Assembly: GCA_036881865.1 (NCBI GenBank)
Contig: JBAJNM010000009.1
Location: 1 to 55,205, forward strand
Source of the DNA: Parvularculales bacterium
GTDB taxonomy: Bacteria > Pseudomonadota > Alphaproteobacteria > JAPOUT01 > JBAJNM01
Length of the DNA: 55,205 bases
Reading direction: 5' to 3'
Shown here in pieces: positions 48,540 to 55,205 of this stretch (positions are counted from its first letter, which is position 1; every line of letters begins with the position of its first letter). The position numbers were made by a program, and so were the translations under genes. The notes under the pieces were generated by a model. That model did no database searches, was not told the DNA's origin, and saw nothing but the letters and a program-made list of their open reading frames with translations.

Positions 48540-49016
48540 TCAGGCGCTCCCCCCACCGGCGGCTTTTTTGATGGCCTTACGGATGCGGCTATACGTCCCG
48601 CAACGGCATATATTGCCGGACATGGCATCATCAATATCGTCATCTGTAGGGTTAGGGTTTTCCCGCAACAGCGCCACCGCCGACATGATCTGCCCTGATT
48701 GACAATAGCCACACTGAGGCACTTGTTCGTCTATCCATGCTTGCTGGATTTTGGATAGTTTTTCCTGCCCTCCGGCATCTCTGGTGGCAATTCCCTCAAT
48801 GGTGGTGATAGCCCCCCCATCAGCCGCCCCGATGGGAACGGAACATGACCGGACAGGCTGCCCGTTAAGATGCACCGTACACGCTCCGCATTGCGCAATG
48901 CCGCATCCGAACTTGGTACCCGTCAGGCCTAGCTGCTCGCGCACAACCCAGAGGATTGGTGTTGCATCATCAACATCAAGCACGTGGGAATCACCGTTGA
49001 TTGTAACGCTAACCAA
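48540..49016 (-). CDS. IorA-like 2Fe-2S subunit
   Basis: The 158-residue small subunit binds two 2Fe-2S clusters. The plant-ferredoxin site is [21 protein letters not shown], and the second is [16 protein letters not shown] with [17 protein letters not shown]. It passes electrons from the molybdenum subunit to an external acceptor, probably a cytochrome c for this class. It is adjacent to the large subunit, and no FAD subunit is present, as expected for the IorAB type. Confidence 0.93.
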   Translation of the reverse strand: MVSVTINGDSHVLDVDDATPILWVVREQLGLTGTKFGCGIAQCGACTVHLNGQPVRSCSVPIGAADGGAITTIEGIATRDAGGQEKLSKIQQAWIDEQVPQCGYCQSGQIMSAVALLRENPNPTDDDIDDAMSGNICRCGTYSRIRKAIKKAAGGGSA

Positions 49017-49120
49017 AGTTTTGCCTTCGCTTCGTTTTAATCATTACTAAATCTTCTTATAAAACTATTGTGACAACTCCCCTCTTTTGAGTCAAGACAG
49101 ACGACCATCCTCATGACGCC

Positions 49121-50182
49121 CTACTTTTCCGGAAGAGCATTAATTCTCCAGATTAACTGATTTTTTATCTGTTCAACGTCGACCTCCATGAACGTCCGGT
49201 GCGAGGCTACGGCTCCGCGCCAAAGTTCTATCCAACACGCCAGCAGAATATCGCACACCTCTCCCTCAAGACCACGCACAATACGAAGACCACTATGGTG
49301 AATAACGGCACTACCGGCATCGGCGCCGGATGCCAGTTCAGCCTCATCTCCCATACCCGCAAACATGGCAATCAAAAACCGGGCCGCATCATCCGCACCG
49401 CCATCAACTCCCCCTACGGCCTCCGCCATAAAGGCATAATATTGCAAGCCCGTAAGCCGCGCGGCAAGACTTGCCAGTTCGCGGGTACGCTCCGGACCCA
49501 AAACCGTAATAAGTGCAGACAGGCCATTACGAATATAATCCATGGCATAGTTGCGGTTGGCTTTGGACAATCGTTCGGGCGGCCACCCGGCCTCCGGTGG
49601 CCTGGGCTGTTTGGCCTCATCATAAGGCGGTGGACGTTCATCAGGTTTAAATTGCAACCGTTCACTTCCATCAAGCACATGGTCATACTCCCTGAAATAA
49701 CCACACAGTCCAAACTGACCGGTCATATCTTCCGATACACACACAAACCCAAGCCTCGGATTACCCAAAGACGGACCATTTTGCGCATACCACCCTCTTA
49801 AAAATCCCCGACTCGTCTCAGGCGGCGCACCGCAAATAACAGCCCCGTCATACATCCAACGCGGATAGCGAAACCTCACCCATGCCTTTCTATCGGACTC
49901 CTCCATATATTCCACCGTAACACCCCCCATCCCGTTTGAGAGCACATGATATTGTGCACACGCTACCGCATCCGGAAGCCCTTCCAGATCAAGTTTTTTG
50001 AAACCGGATAAAAATTTCTCTTCATGTTGCTGCCGAAACAGATGAAACATCCATTCACCGGTAACTTCCGCCGCCTCCCGTGTAGCCACCATCAACTGCA
50101 ACCCCAGCAGATATTGATGATGAAGACCCGCCTGTGCTCTAATCCCTCCTGATACGCTTTTATTGTCCTGAACTTGCGTCAT
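49121..50182 (-). CDS. Protein of unknown function
   Basis: I do not recognise the family. The 353-residue protein is soluble and has a dense middle section with WVRFRYPRWMYDGAVICG, FLRGWYAQNGPSLGNPRLGF, then GQFGLCGYFREYDHVLDG. A proline-rich linker (DERPPPYDEAKQPRPPEAGW) leads into a helical C-terminal domain. Conserved-looking aromatic and arginine residues suggest an enzyme or ligand-binding fold. It starts near the divergent GST gene, whose initiator is about 130 bases away. Confidence 0.6.
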   Translation of the reverse strand: MTQVQDNKSVSGGIRAQAGLHHQYLLGLQLMVATREAAEVTGEWMFHLFRQQHEEKFLSGFKKLDLEGLPDAVACAQYHVLSNGMGGVTVEYMEESDRKAWVRFRYPRWMYDGAVICGAPPETSRGFLRGWYAQNGPSLGNPRLGFVCVSEDMTGQFGLCGYFREYDHVLDGSERLQFKPDERPPPYDEAKQPRPPEAGWPPERLSKANRNYAMDYIRNGLSALITVLGPERTRELASLAARLTGLQYYAFMAEAVGGVDGGADDAARFLIAMFAGMGDEAELASGADAGSAVIHHSGLRIVRGLEGEVCDILLACWIELWRGAVASHRTFMEVDVEQIKNQLIWRINALPEK

Positions 50183-50314
50183 AACACCCCTGCCTGTTCC
50201 AGGTTACCCGCCTTAACCCCCATATCGTATAAAGGGGGTTTAAATATCCTGCCCGATAGCGCAAAATCCGGCAAGAGGCCAACGATGGCCTCTGTCATTA
50301 TTACAGGAGGCGTC

Positions 50315-50923
50315 ATGCTCACATTACATTTTGCACCTAATTCCCGTGCGGTCCGTATTCTCTGGCTTCTTGAAGAACTGGAATTGCCTTACAAACTTAA
50401 CCGGATGGACTTTCATCCCAAAGACCTTAAATCTGACGAACATAGAGCGCGGCATCCTCTTGGACGTATACCGGTTCTGGATGACGGCGATACCTCCATC
50501 TACGAGTCGGGGGCTATCACCGAATACATCCTTGAGCGTCACAAAAACGGAGATCTTAAACCTGCCGTTGATGACCCCCGCTTTCCGGAATATCTGCAAT
50601 GGTTTCATTATTGCGAAGGCATGGTGATGCCACCGATCAATACCATCGTGGTTCACACGCTTTTGCTGCCACCGGAACGTCAGGACGAAACCGTACGCGG
50701 TCAGGCTCAGCGTCTGTTGAGCAAAGCACTGGCTCCCGTTGATGAAGCCATTGAGGGACGGGAATATCTGATAGGTGATTTTTCAGCGGTAGACATTATG
50801 CTGGGGCACTCTATTCTGATGAGTGACCGCATGGGCTGTGTATCGGACGATATGAAAAACCTTAAGGCCTACACAAAACGTATCAGCGAACGTCCGGCAC
50901 TGCAGAAAGCTCTGGCGGCATAA
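50315..50923 (+). CDS. Glutathione S-transferase
   Basis: The 202-residue protein starts at the ATG at 50315, after a near-perfect CAGGAGG Shine-Dalgarno site. The thioredoxin-like domain has MLTLHFAPNSRAVRILWLLE, HPLGRIPVLDDGDTSIYESG and AITEYILERH. The helical domain has YLIGDFSAVDIMLGHSILMS. The substrate is not predictable. It is different from the GST next to queG, with a NSRAVR motif in place of CPFSRK. Confidence 0.9.
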   Translation: MLTLHFAPNSRAVRILWLLEELELPYKLNRMDFHPKDLKSDEHRARHPLGRIPVLDDGDTSIYESGAITEYILERHKNGDLKPAVDDPRFPEYLQWFHYCEGMVMPPINTIVVHTLLLPPERQDETVRGQAQRLLSKALAPVDEAIEGREYLIGDFSAVDIMLGHSILMSDRMGCVSDDMKNLKAYTKRISERPALQKALAA

Positions 50924-51122
50924 GAGAACGTTCGACGCACCCAACCTCATGGGCGTATAGAAAACCGCAAAAAAATAAAGTGGCCAATATTGCGGTAAGC
51001 TGGCGGCCATCCGGATACAGTTAAGCCGGTAGCGATGCATTGAACCCCTTTGGGTTCAAACCCCCTGCAGCAGGCAATATTTTGCCACAAATAATCCTCT
51101 TGAAAAAAGGAGGATAAAGATT

Positions 51123-51374
51123 ATGAGTTCGATGAAAATTAAACAACTATTTGAGGGAGATTGGGAATTCGTCCAGTCGATCAGGCTACGCGCTTTAAAG
51201 CAATCTCCGGGTGTTTTCTTATCCAACTATGATGAGGAAGCACAATACGATACCGCAATCTGGAGAAGCCGACTGAGAGACGATTCCGGTGCAACTTTTG
51301 GCCTGTTTGATAATGATAAAATCATTGGCCTGACGGGTATAAAGATTTTGAATACATATACGAACTGGATTTAA
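51123..51374 (+). pseudogene. Truncated GNAT acetyltransferase
   Basis: The 83-residue frame has an excellent ribosome-binding site (AGGAGG) and the N-terminal part of a GNAT domain: DWEFVQSIRLRALKQSPGVF and FGLFDNDKIIGLTGI. It then ends at KILNTYTNWI before the acetyl-CoA-binding loop. The essential Q/RxxGxG/A segment is missing and is not found downstream in another frame. It is probably a decayed gene, although a short product could still be made. Confidence 0.6.
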
Positions 51375-51434
51375 GAAAATGAACAGGGTGGATATATCTG
51401 ATTGGAGTTTTTTCAGCGGTATGGCAATCCGAAC

Positions 51435-52421
51435 TTATTTTAGTGCGGCATCCGTTATTTCATGAGTCCAGGCTCCACGGGGTCTTCCGGTTATCACAGG
51501 ATCAGAGCCGCCGGCTAGAAGCGCATCGACGGTTCGCCGGTAATCCGCCGGGTCCAGAGCGCCGTTAGAACCTGCTGTGAGTTTGGCGATCTCACCCATC
51601 ATGCGAACCTGATGCTTTTCGGTTTGGGTTCCGGTTTCATCGTAATCCAGAATGATCAGTGCAGAATCATACGGATTGTCTTCGGTCCATTTCCACCCCT
51701 TCATTGAAGCACGGACGAACCGTATCATTTTATCTTTGAATGACCGGTCACCGAGCCTGTCTTCGAGAACATACAAGCCATCCTCAAGAGTTGACACGCC
51801 CTGATCTTCATATTTGAAACTTGTCAGTTCATCAGGCGATAACCCTGCGTCAATGACTTGCCAATATTCATTATAAGACATTGTGGAGATACAAGACGCC
51901 TGACCATTGAGAATAGGATCTATATTAAAACCCTGTTTTAACACTTCAACACCATCCCCCGAGGCATCTGTCTGAATTCCCAACTTGCTCATCCATGCCA
52001 GAAACGGGTACTCATTGCCGGAGAACCACACCCCGAGCGTTTTTCCCCTGAGATCACGCGTGGAGGTTACGCCTGAATCCTTTCTGCACGTTAGCATCAT
52101 ACCCGACGACTTAAAGGGTTGGGCTATATTCACCATAGGTACACCCTTTTCCCGTGCAGCCAGTGCTGCCGGCATCCACTCTACAGCAACATCGGCCCCA
52201 CCACCTGCCAAAACCTGCGTCGGAGCAATGTCGGGGCCGCCGGGTTTAATCGTGACGTCCAGACCTTCGTCATCATAGTAACCGTTTTTCAGGGCAACGT
52301 AATATCCTGCAAACTGCGCCTGAGTAACCCATTTCAGTTGTAATGTTAATTCATCCGCAGCAAAGGCCTGATTGGCGATTAGCCAAAAACCGGTAGCCAG
52401 GATCATATTTTTGAGTTTCAT
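51435..52421 (-). CDS. NMT1/THI5-type ABC substrate-binding protein
   Basis: The 328-residue protein has a signal peptide (MKLKNMILATGFWLIANQAFA, cleavage after AFA) and an NMT1/THI5 (SsuA-like) periplasmic-binding fold: LTLQLKWVTQAQFAGYYVAL, GYYDDEGLDVTIKPGGPDI, VLAGGGADVAVEWMPAALAA, and DLRGKTLGVWFSGNEYPFLAW. Relatives bind thiamine-pyrimidine precursors, riboflavin precursors or sulfonates. No permease or ATPase gene is next to it, so the ligand is open. The stop is at 51435. Confidence 0.85.
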   Translation of the reverse strand: MKLKNMILATGFWLIANQAFAADELTLQLKWVTQAQFAGYYVALKNGYYDDEGLDVTIKPGGPDIAPTQVLAGGGADVAVEWMPAALAAREKGVPMVNIAQPFKSSGMMLTCRKDSGVTSTRDLRGKTLGVWFSGNEYPFLAWMSKLGIQTDASGDGVEVLKQGFNIDPILNGQASCISTMSYNEYWQVIDAGLSPDELTSFKYEDQGVSTLEDGLYVLEDRLGDRSFKDKMIRFVRASMKGWKWTEDNPYDSALIILDYDETGTQTEKHQVRMMGEIAKLTAGSNGALDPADYRRTVDALLAGGSDPVITGRPRGAWTHEITDAALK

Positions 52422-52553
52422 TTCATGCTACTTGTCGGTTGATTTGTTGTCGTCAAAAGGGAGTAACCCGTAAGGTCGGCTATTTTTTTGATTTTCCTAT
52501 TAGGGATACCCTTAAACCTGCCTTTGAGGATGGGACGACAGTGACATGATGGC

Positions 52554-53450
52554 TCACCATATCTCAAAATTGGCATCGTAAAGACGCCAATAGGCTCTGG
52601 TGCCAGAAAGGGAGTCGTTTTCATGGGCATAATCCAAAGCTGTGTCTCCCGATTTGTCCCGCGCCGTGCCATCAGCCCCATGGTCCAGCAACAACTCAAC
52701 CAGTCTCTGCCGGCCAAGAAATGTTGCCGCATGCAGGGGCGTCCACCATTCTTCGGTGCGGGCACCTATATCAGCCCCACGGTCCAGCCAATATTTCACC
52801 CCTAACGGTTTTTCACTATTGAGTACCGCCGTATGCAGGGGTGTCAGTCCATACTTATTGCGGGCACCTATATCGGCCCCACGGTCCAACAACAAATCCA
52901 CCACCGCCGGCGCATTGTTATAACGTGCCACAAAATGCAGGGGTGTGAAGCCATCTTCATTGCGAACGTTGACCTCTGATTCACCCCCAAGAGCGGACTC
53001 TACATCCGCCACAGTGGCTACTTCCCAAAAATTTCTATTCAACAATACATTATTATCATCCGGCAACACGTTATTGTATTGTGCATAGACCAGCCGCCGG
53101 TAGGCGTTAGTGCCGATAAGGGATTCGTTTTCTCTGGCATAATTAAAAGGTGTGTTTCCCGATTTGTCCCGCGCCTCACCATTGGCCCCATGGTCCAGCA
53201 ACAAATCCGCCACTGCCGGCGCATTGCTATAACGTGCCACAAAATGCAGGGGTGTGAGGTCAATTTCATTGCGAACGTTGACATTATCGTACCGGCGGTG
53301 AGCGTACTCTACCTTCTCCACAGTGGCCACCTCCCAAAAAGATTTATCCAACAACGCGTTATATTTTTTCTGATCTTGCCCCAGAGGGAAATATATCAAG
53401 ACAACAAACAAAAACAGACACACCAAAGCGATACTTACATTTGTTTTCAT
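52554..53450 (-). CDS. Exported ankyrin-repeat protein (larger)
   Basis: The 298-residue protein begins with a hydrophobic signal or anchor (SIALVCLFLFVVLIYFPLG). Two copies of one module follow, each opening with LL(D/N)(K/R)(S/N)FWEVATV.(K/D)VE. In the first copy ankyrin repeats (TPLHFVARYSNAPAVADLLL, DHGANGEARDKSGNTPFNYA) reach about residue 110. The second copy holds three to four repeats, including TPLHTAVLNS and TPLHAATFLGRQRLVELLLD. The product should act in the periplasm or at the envelope. It lies 59 bases downstream of the smaller relative, probably one operon. Confidence 0.85.
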   Translation of the reverse strand: MKTNVSIALVCLFLFVVLIYFPLGQDQKKYNALLDKSFWEVATVEKVEYAHRRYDNVNVRNEIDLTPLHFVARYSNAPAVADLLLDHGANGEARDKSGNTPFNYARENESLIGTNAYRRLVYAQYNNVLPDDNNVLLNRNFWEVATVADVESALGGESEVNVRNEDGFTPLHFVARYNNAPAVVDLLLDRGADIGARNKYGLTPLHTAVLNSEKPLGVKYWLDRGADIGARTEEWWTPLHAATFLGRQRLVELLLDHGADGTARDKSGDTALDYAHENDSLSGTRAYWRLYDANFEIW

Positions 53451-53509
53451 GTCAAATTCCTTGGGTTACATCCCTTAACGGGAACTACTATATCAGAAAG
53501 CGCACCTTA

Positions 53510-53980
53510 TCAAGGTTGGGCCTCTTTCAGACGCCGGTAAGCTTCGGTATTTTTGAGAGCCTTGTTGAACTGGGAATAATCAAAAGGGGTCTTCCCCTTT
53601 TTGTCCTGTGCCGTTCCTTCGGCTCCACGGTTCAGTAAGACCTCAACCACCGCCGGTGTTTTGTTAAAGCGCGCCGCAACATGCAGGGGCGTTATCCCGT
53701 GAACCCCATCGCGGGCCTCTATATCAGCCCCATGGTCCAGTAACAGTTCTATCACCGCCGGTGTTTTGCTAGCTCCTGCGGCCCCGTGCAGGGGTGTTAA
53801 CCCACCCACTTTGCGGCCGTTGACATCAGCACCCTGGCCGAGAGCGGATTCTACATCCGCCACCGTGGCCATCTTCCAAAATGATATGTCCAGCAACACA
53901 TTATCTTGCGCCTGAAGGGGGGAATGCAAAATAGAAAATAAAATCAGACACCCAAAAAAGATACTCGCTTTTATCCTCAT
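53510..53980 (-). CDS. Exported ankyrin-repeat protein (smaller)
   Basis: The 156-residue protein has a cleavable signal peptide (MRIKASIFFGCLILFSILHS, cleavage near LQA|Q) followed by LLDISFWKMATVADVESALG, the same module opening as in the neighbour, and three ankyrin repeats (TPLHGAAGASKTPAVIELLL, then HGITPLHVAARFNKTPAVVE, then GKTPFDYS). It is upstream of the larger gene on the same strand. The shared module shows that the two genes arose by duplication. Confidence 0.85.
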   Translation of the reverse strand: MRIKASIFFGCLILFSILHSPLQAQDNVLLDISFWKMATVADVESALGQGADVNGRKVGGLTPLHGAAGASKTPAVIELLLDHGADIEARDGVHGITPLHVAARFNKTPAVVEVLLNRGAEGTAQDKKGKTPFDYSQFNKALKNTEAYRRLKEAQP

Positions 53981-54129
53981 GTCATATTCCTTGAGTTACG
54001 TTCTTCAATGAGATCATCATATTAGATCCCCCTCACATGTTAATACAGGCATTATCGTTAGTACAGATACCCCTGACTTTCGGCTCCACACCGGCAACTC
54101 CCGAAGGTGGCCATAGGGATTGTAAAGAT

Positions 54130-54160
54130 AAAGGCGGACCACATAATATGGCCCGCCTTT
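54130..54160 (-). terminator. Candidate intrinsic terminator
   Basis: AAAGGCGG at 54130-54137 pairs with CCGCCTTT at 54153-54160, with CCA/TGG extending the stem past one mismatch. It lies 26 bases beyond the stop codon of the small secreted-protein gene. The T-rich ends are present on both strands, so it may work in either direction. Confidence 0.6.
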
Positions 54161-54185
54161 CTATGGCTAATGTAAACTGATTGAC

Positions 54186-54395
54186 TTATTCCAACTCCTC
54201 GATCAAATCGAGATCTTCAATCAGTAAGCCAGTGGACTCCCACCAGTTTTCGATGCTGTTTCCCCAGCTGTCAAACTCACGTCTGAACCCGTCACCAACG
54301 TGAGTGGCATGGGCGGAAGTGGTCATAAAAACGACAGGGGTGCTATAAGCAAAAGCCATCACAAGGGCTATTGAAAGCATTGTTAGAGTTTTCAT
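54186..54395 (-). CDS. Small secreted protein of unknown function
   Basis: The 69-residue protein starts after AAAGGA. A signal peptide (LTMLSIALVMAFAYSTPVVF, cleavage likely after SAHA) leaves about 40 acidic residues (HVGDGFRREFDSWGNSIENW and a tail with IEDLDLIEELE). No family was recognised. Its own ribosome-binding site and a terminator downstream support that it is real. Confidence 0.6.
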   Translation of the reverse strand: MKTLTMLSIALVMAFAYSTPVVFMTTSAHATHVGDGFRREFDSWGNSIENWWESTGLLIEDLDLIEELE

Positions 54396-54592
54396 TGTTC
54401 TTTCCTTTTATTGTCTTTGGACTGCCGAAGCTGCTTGTAGCAGAACCTTTTTGTATTATTCGCTGACCGGAGGTAACTCCATCAGTATTGATTTCCATTA
54501 CGGAGAACCGTTGCTTCTTAATCTATCAGATAATCATATAGAATCACATCAAATATGCGCACCCCTCATGTATGGCTAAATGAGGTGACGGA
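54396..54592. other. Possible transposon end and leader region
   Basis: This gap lies between the small secreted-protein gene and the transposase start. Elements of the TniA/TnsB class have terminal repeats of about 20-30 bases beginning with TGT; one TGT occurs at about 54410 (TGTCTTTGGACTGCC). Only one end is in the window, so no inverted repeat or target duplication can be confirmed. Confidence 0.25.
54564..54585 (+). promoter_or_regulatory. Hairpin over the transposase ribosome-binding site
   Basis: CCTCAT at 54564-54569 pairs with ATGAGG at 54580-54585, a six-base stem with a ten-base loop. The GAGG of the Shine-Dalgarno site lies in the right arm, seven bases before the ATG at 54593, so the fold could limit translation of the transposase. 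Confidence 0.35.
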
Positions 54593-55205
54593 ATGATGAA
54601 CAGAGTTCGCCTCCAGCCCAACGAGCGGGTCTCCATCAATGGCGAGCCATATCAAATTATTTCCGTGTCAGAACTAAATAAGGTACGTGTTGCACATATA
54701 ACTCATGGTGCTGAACGCGACGTCTCCCCAGGTGAACTAGATCCTTATACGGATGCGACCTGCAGCAGACATAGGGAGTGGGATCAGTTAACCCCGAAGC
54801 AAAAGGAAAAAGCTCTAAAGAAATATGACGCCATAAAACCTCTCCTAAAGCTCAAAGGTAAAAAAGGCATATCAATAGCTGTTGCAAAGCGGGCATCTGA
54901 ACTCGGGAGAGACGAACGCACCTTGAGGCGTTGGATTTCAGAATACGAAAACCGTCCACAAAGTTCTACATTAGCCGGCAAAACATCACCCGGCGGAGTT
55001 CGCAAGAAACAAATAGATTCTAAGATTGAAACGATAATACAATCAGTAATCGAGAAGTACCACGAAACACCCGAGCGTCCAACAATGCGGCAAACACATG
55101 AAGAGATTTGCCGTAGATGCTATCAATCTCGTCTGAAACCTCCAAGTTATGGAACTGTCCAAAACCGCATCAATAGCCGCAACCGTTATGAGAGCTTAAT
55201 GCGGA
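54593..55205 (+). CDS. TniA/TnsB-like DDE transposase (partial, N-terminal)
   Basis: An open frame starts at the ATG at 54593 (MMNRVRLQPNERVSINGEPY) and runs off the right edge after 204 codons without a stop. The pattern matches the N-terminal domains of Tn5053 TniA/Tn552/TnsB transposases. A beta-rich start (VSINGEPYQIISVSELNKVR) is followed by a basic helix-turn-helix (AKRASELGRDERTLRRWISE). Next comes the second helical domain (SKIETIIQSVIEKYHETPER, then CRRCYQSRLKPPSYGTVQNR). The DDE catalytic core is beyond the window. Such transposases work with an AAA ATPase (TniB/TnsC) and TniQ. Codon use is more AT-rich than in the housekeeping genes, consistent with a mobile origin. Confidence 0.75.
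   Translation, partial: MMNRVRLQPNERVSINGEPYQIISVSELNKVRVAHITHGAERDVSPGELDPYTDATCSRHREWDQLTPKQKEKALKKYDAIKPLLKLKGKKGISIAVAKRASELGRDERTLRRWISEYENRPQSSTLAGKTSPGGVRKKQIDSKIETIIQSVIEKYHETPERPTMRQTHEEICRRCYQSRLKPPSYGTVQNRINSRNRYESLMR

Noticed and set aside
51055-51090. GGGTTCAAACCCC resembling a tRNA T-arm
   Set aside because: It is the right half of a TGAACCC/GGGTTCA hairpin; no acceptor, D or anticodon arms can be placed around it.

Overview
The window looks like the chromosome of an alphaproteobacterium. This rests on gene content and order: sdhCDAB, grpE-hrcA followed by rdgB-hemW, mdh/sucCD/sucAB/lpd preceded by zapE, a complex I NDUFA9-like reductase next to uppP, and the argD-argF-ABC permease group. 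No rRNA, tRNA or CRISPR array was found. The genus and order cannot be fixed from the sequence alone.

Region 1 (1-10551) is accessory and loosely packed. It holds the start of a metal-resistance-like periplasmic protein (minus strand, cut by the left edge), a six-helix membrane protein, an EamA exporter, a trimeric autotransporter-like adhesin with phage-tail-fibre-type repeats, and a decayed minus-strand operon: a linalool dehydratase/isomerase-like protein, a broken DUF169 gene and a DUF4405 membrane protein. A Slam-type TbpB-like surface lipoprotein and a tandem-duplicated DUF5681-like protein follow. Long non-coding stretches here carry a dispersed palindromic repeat (copies near 2591, 5528 and 10483). 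The copy at 5465-5576 is a run of four hairpins lying inside the broken DUF169 gene.

Region 2 (10552-50923) is dense housekeeping sequence. It runs mgtE, a glycosyltransferase, sdhCDAB, uppP, an unknown gene, an NDUFA9-like reductase, grpE, hrcA, rdgB, hemW, an LpoA-like lipoprotein, xerC, the 2-oxoglutarate dehydrogenase and succinyl-CoA synthetase genes with mdh and an inserted metallo-hydrolase, zapE, an arsR-arsI pair, a four-gene set (GST, queG, SDR, glycosyltransferase), argE facing argF-argD, an ABC-2 permease, an IorAB-type molybdenum hydroxylase, an unknown gene and a second GST. sdh, suc/lpd and mdh together encode the 2-oxoglutarate-to-oxaloacetate arm of the TCA cycle. argE/F/D cover three arginine steps. 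grpE and hrcA belong to heat-shock control.

Region 3 (50924-55205) is accessory again: a truncated acetyltransferase, an orphan NMT1/THI5-type binding protein, two related exported ankyrin-repeat proteins, a tiny secreted protein, and the first ~204 codons of a TniA/TnsB-type transposase that runs off the right edge. This last gene suggests that a Tn7/Tn5053-like element begins near 54.4-54.6 kb.

Best candidates for something undescribed are the Ldi-like/DUF169/DUF4405 operon and its mosaic decay, the palindromic repeat family, the adhesin architecture, the exported ankyrin modules and the transposon edge.
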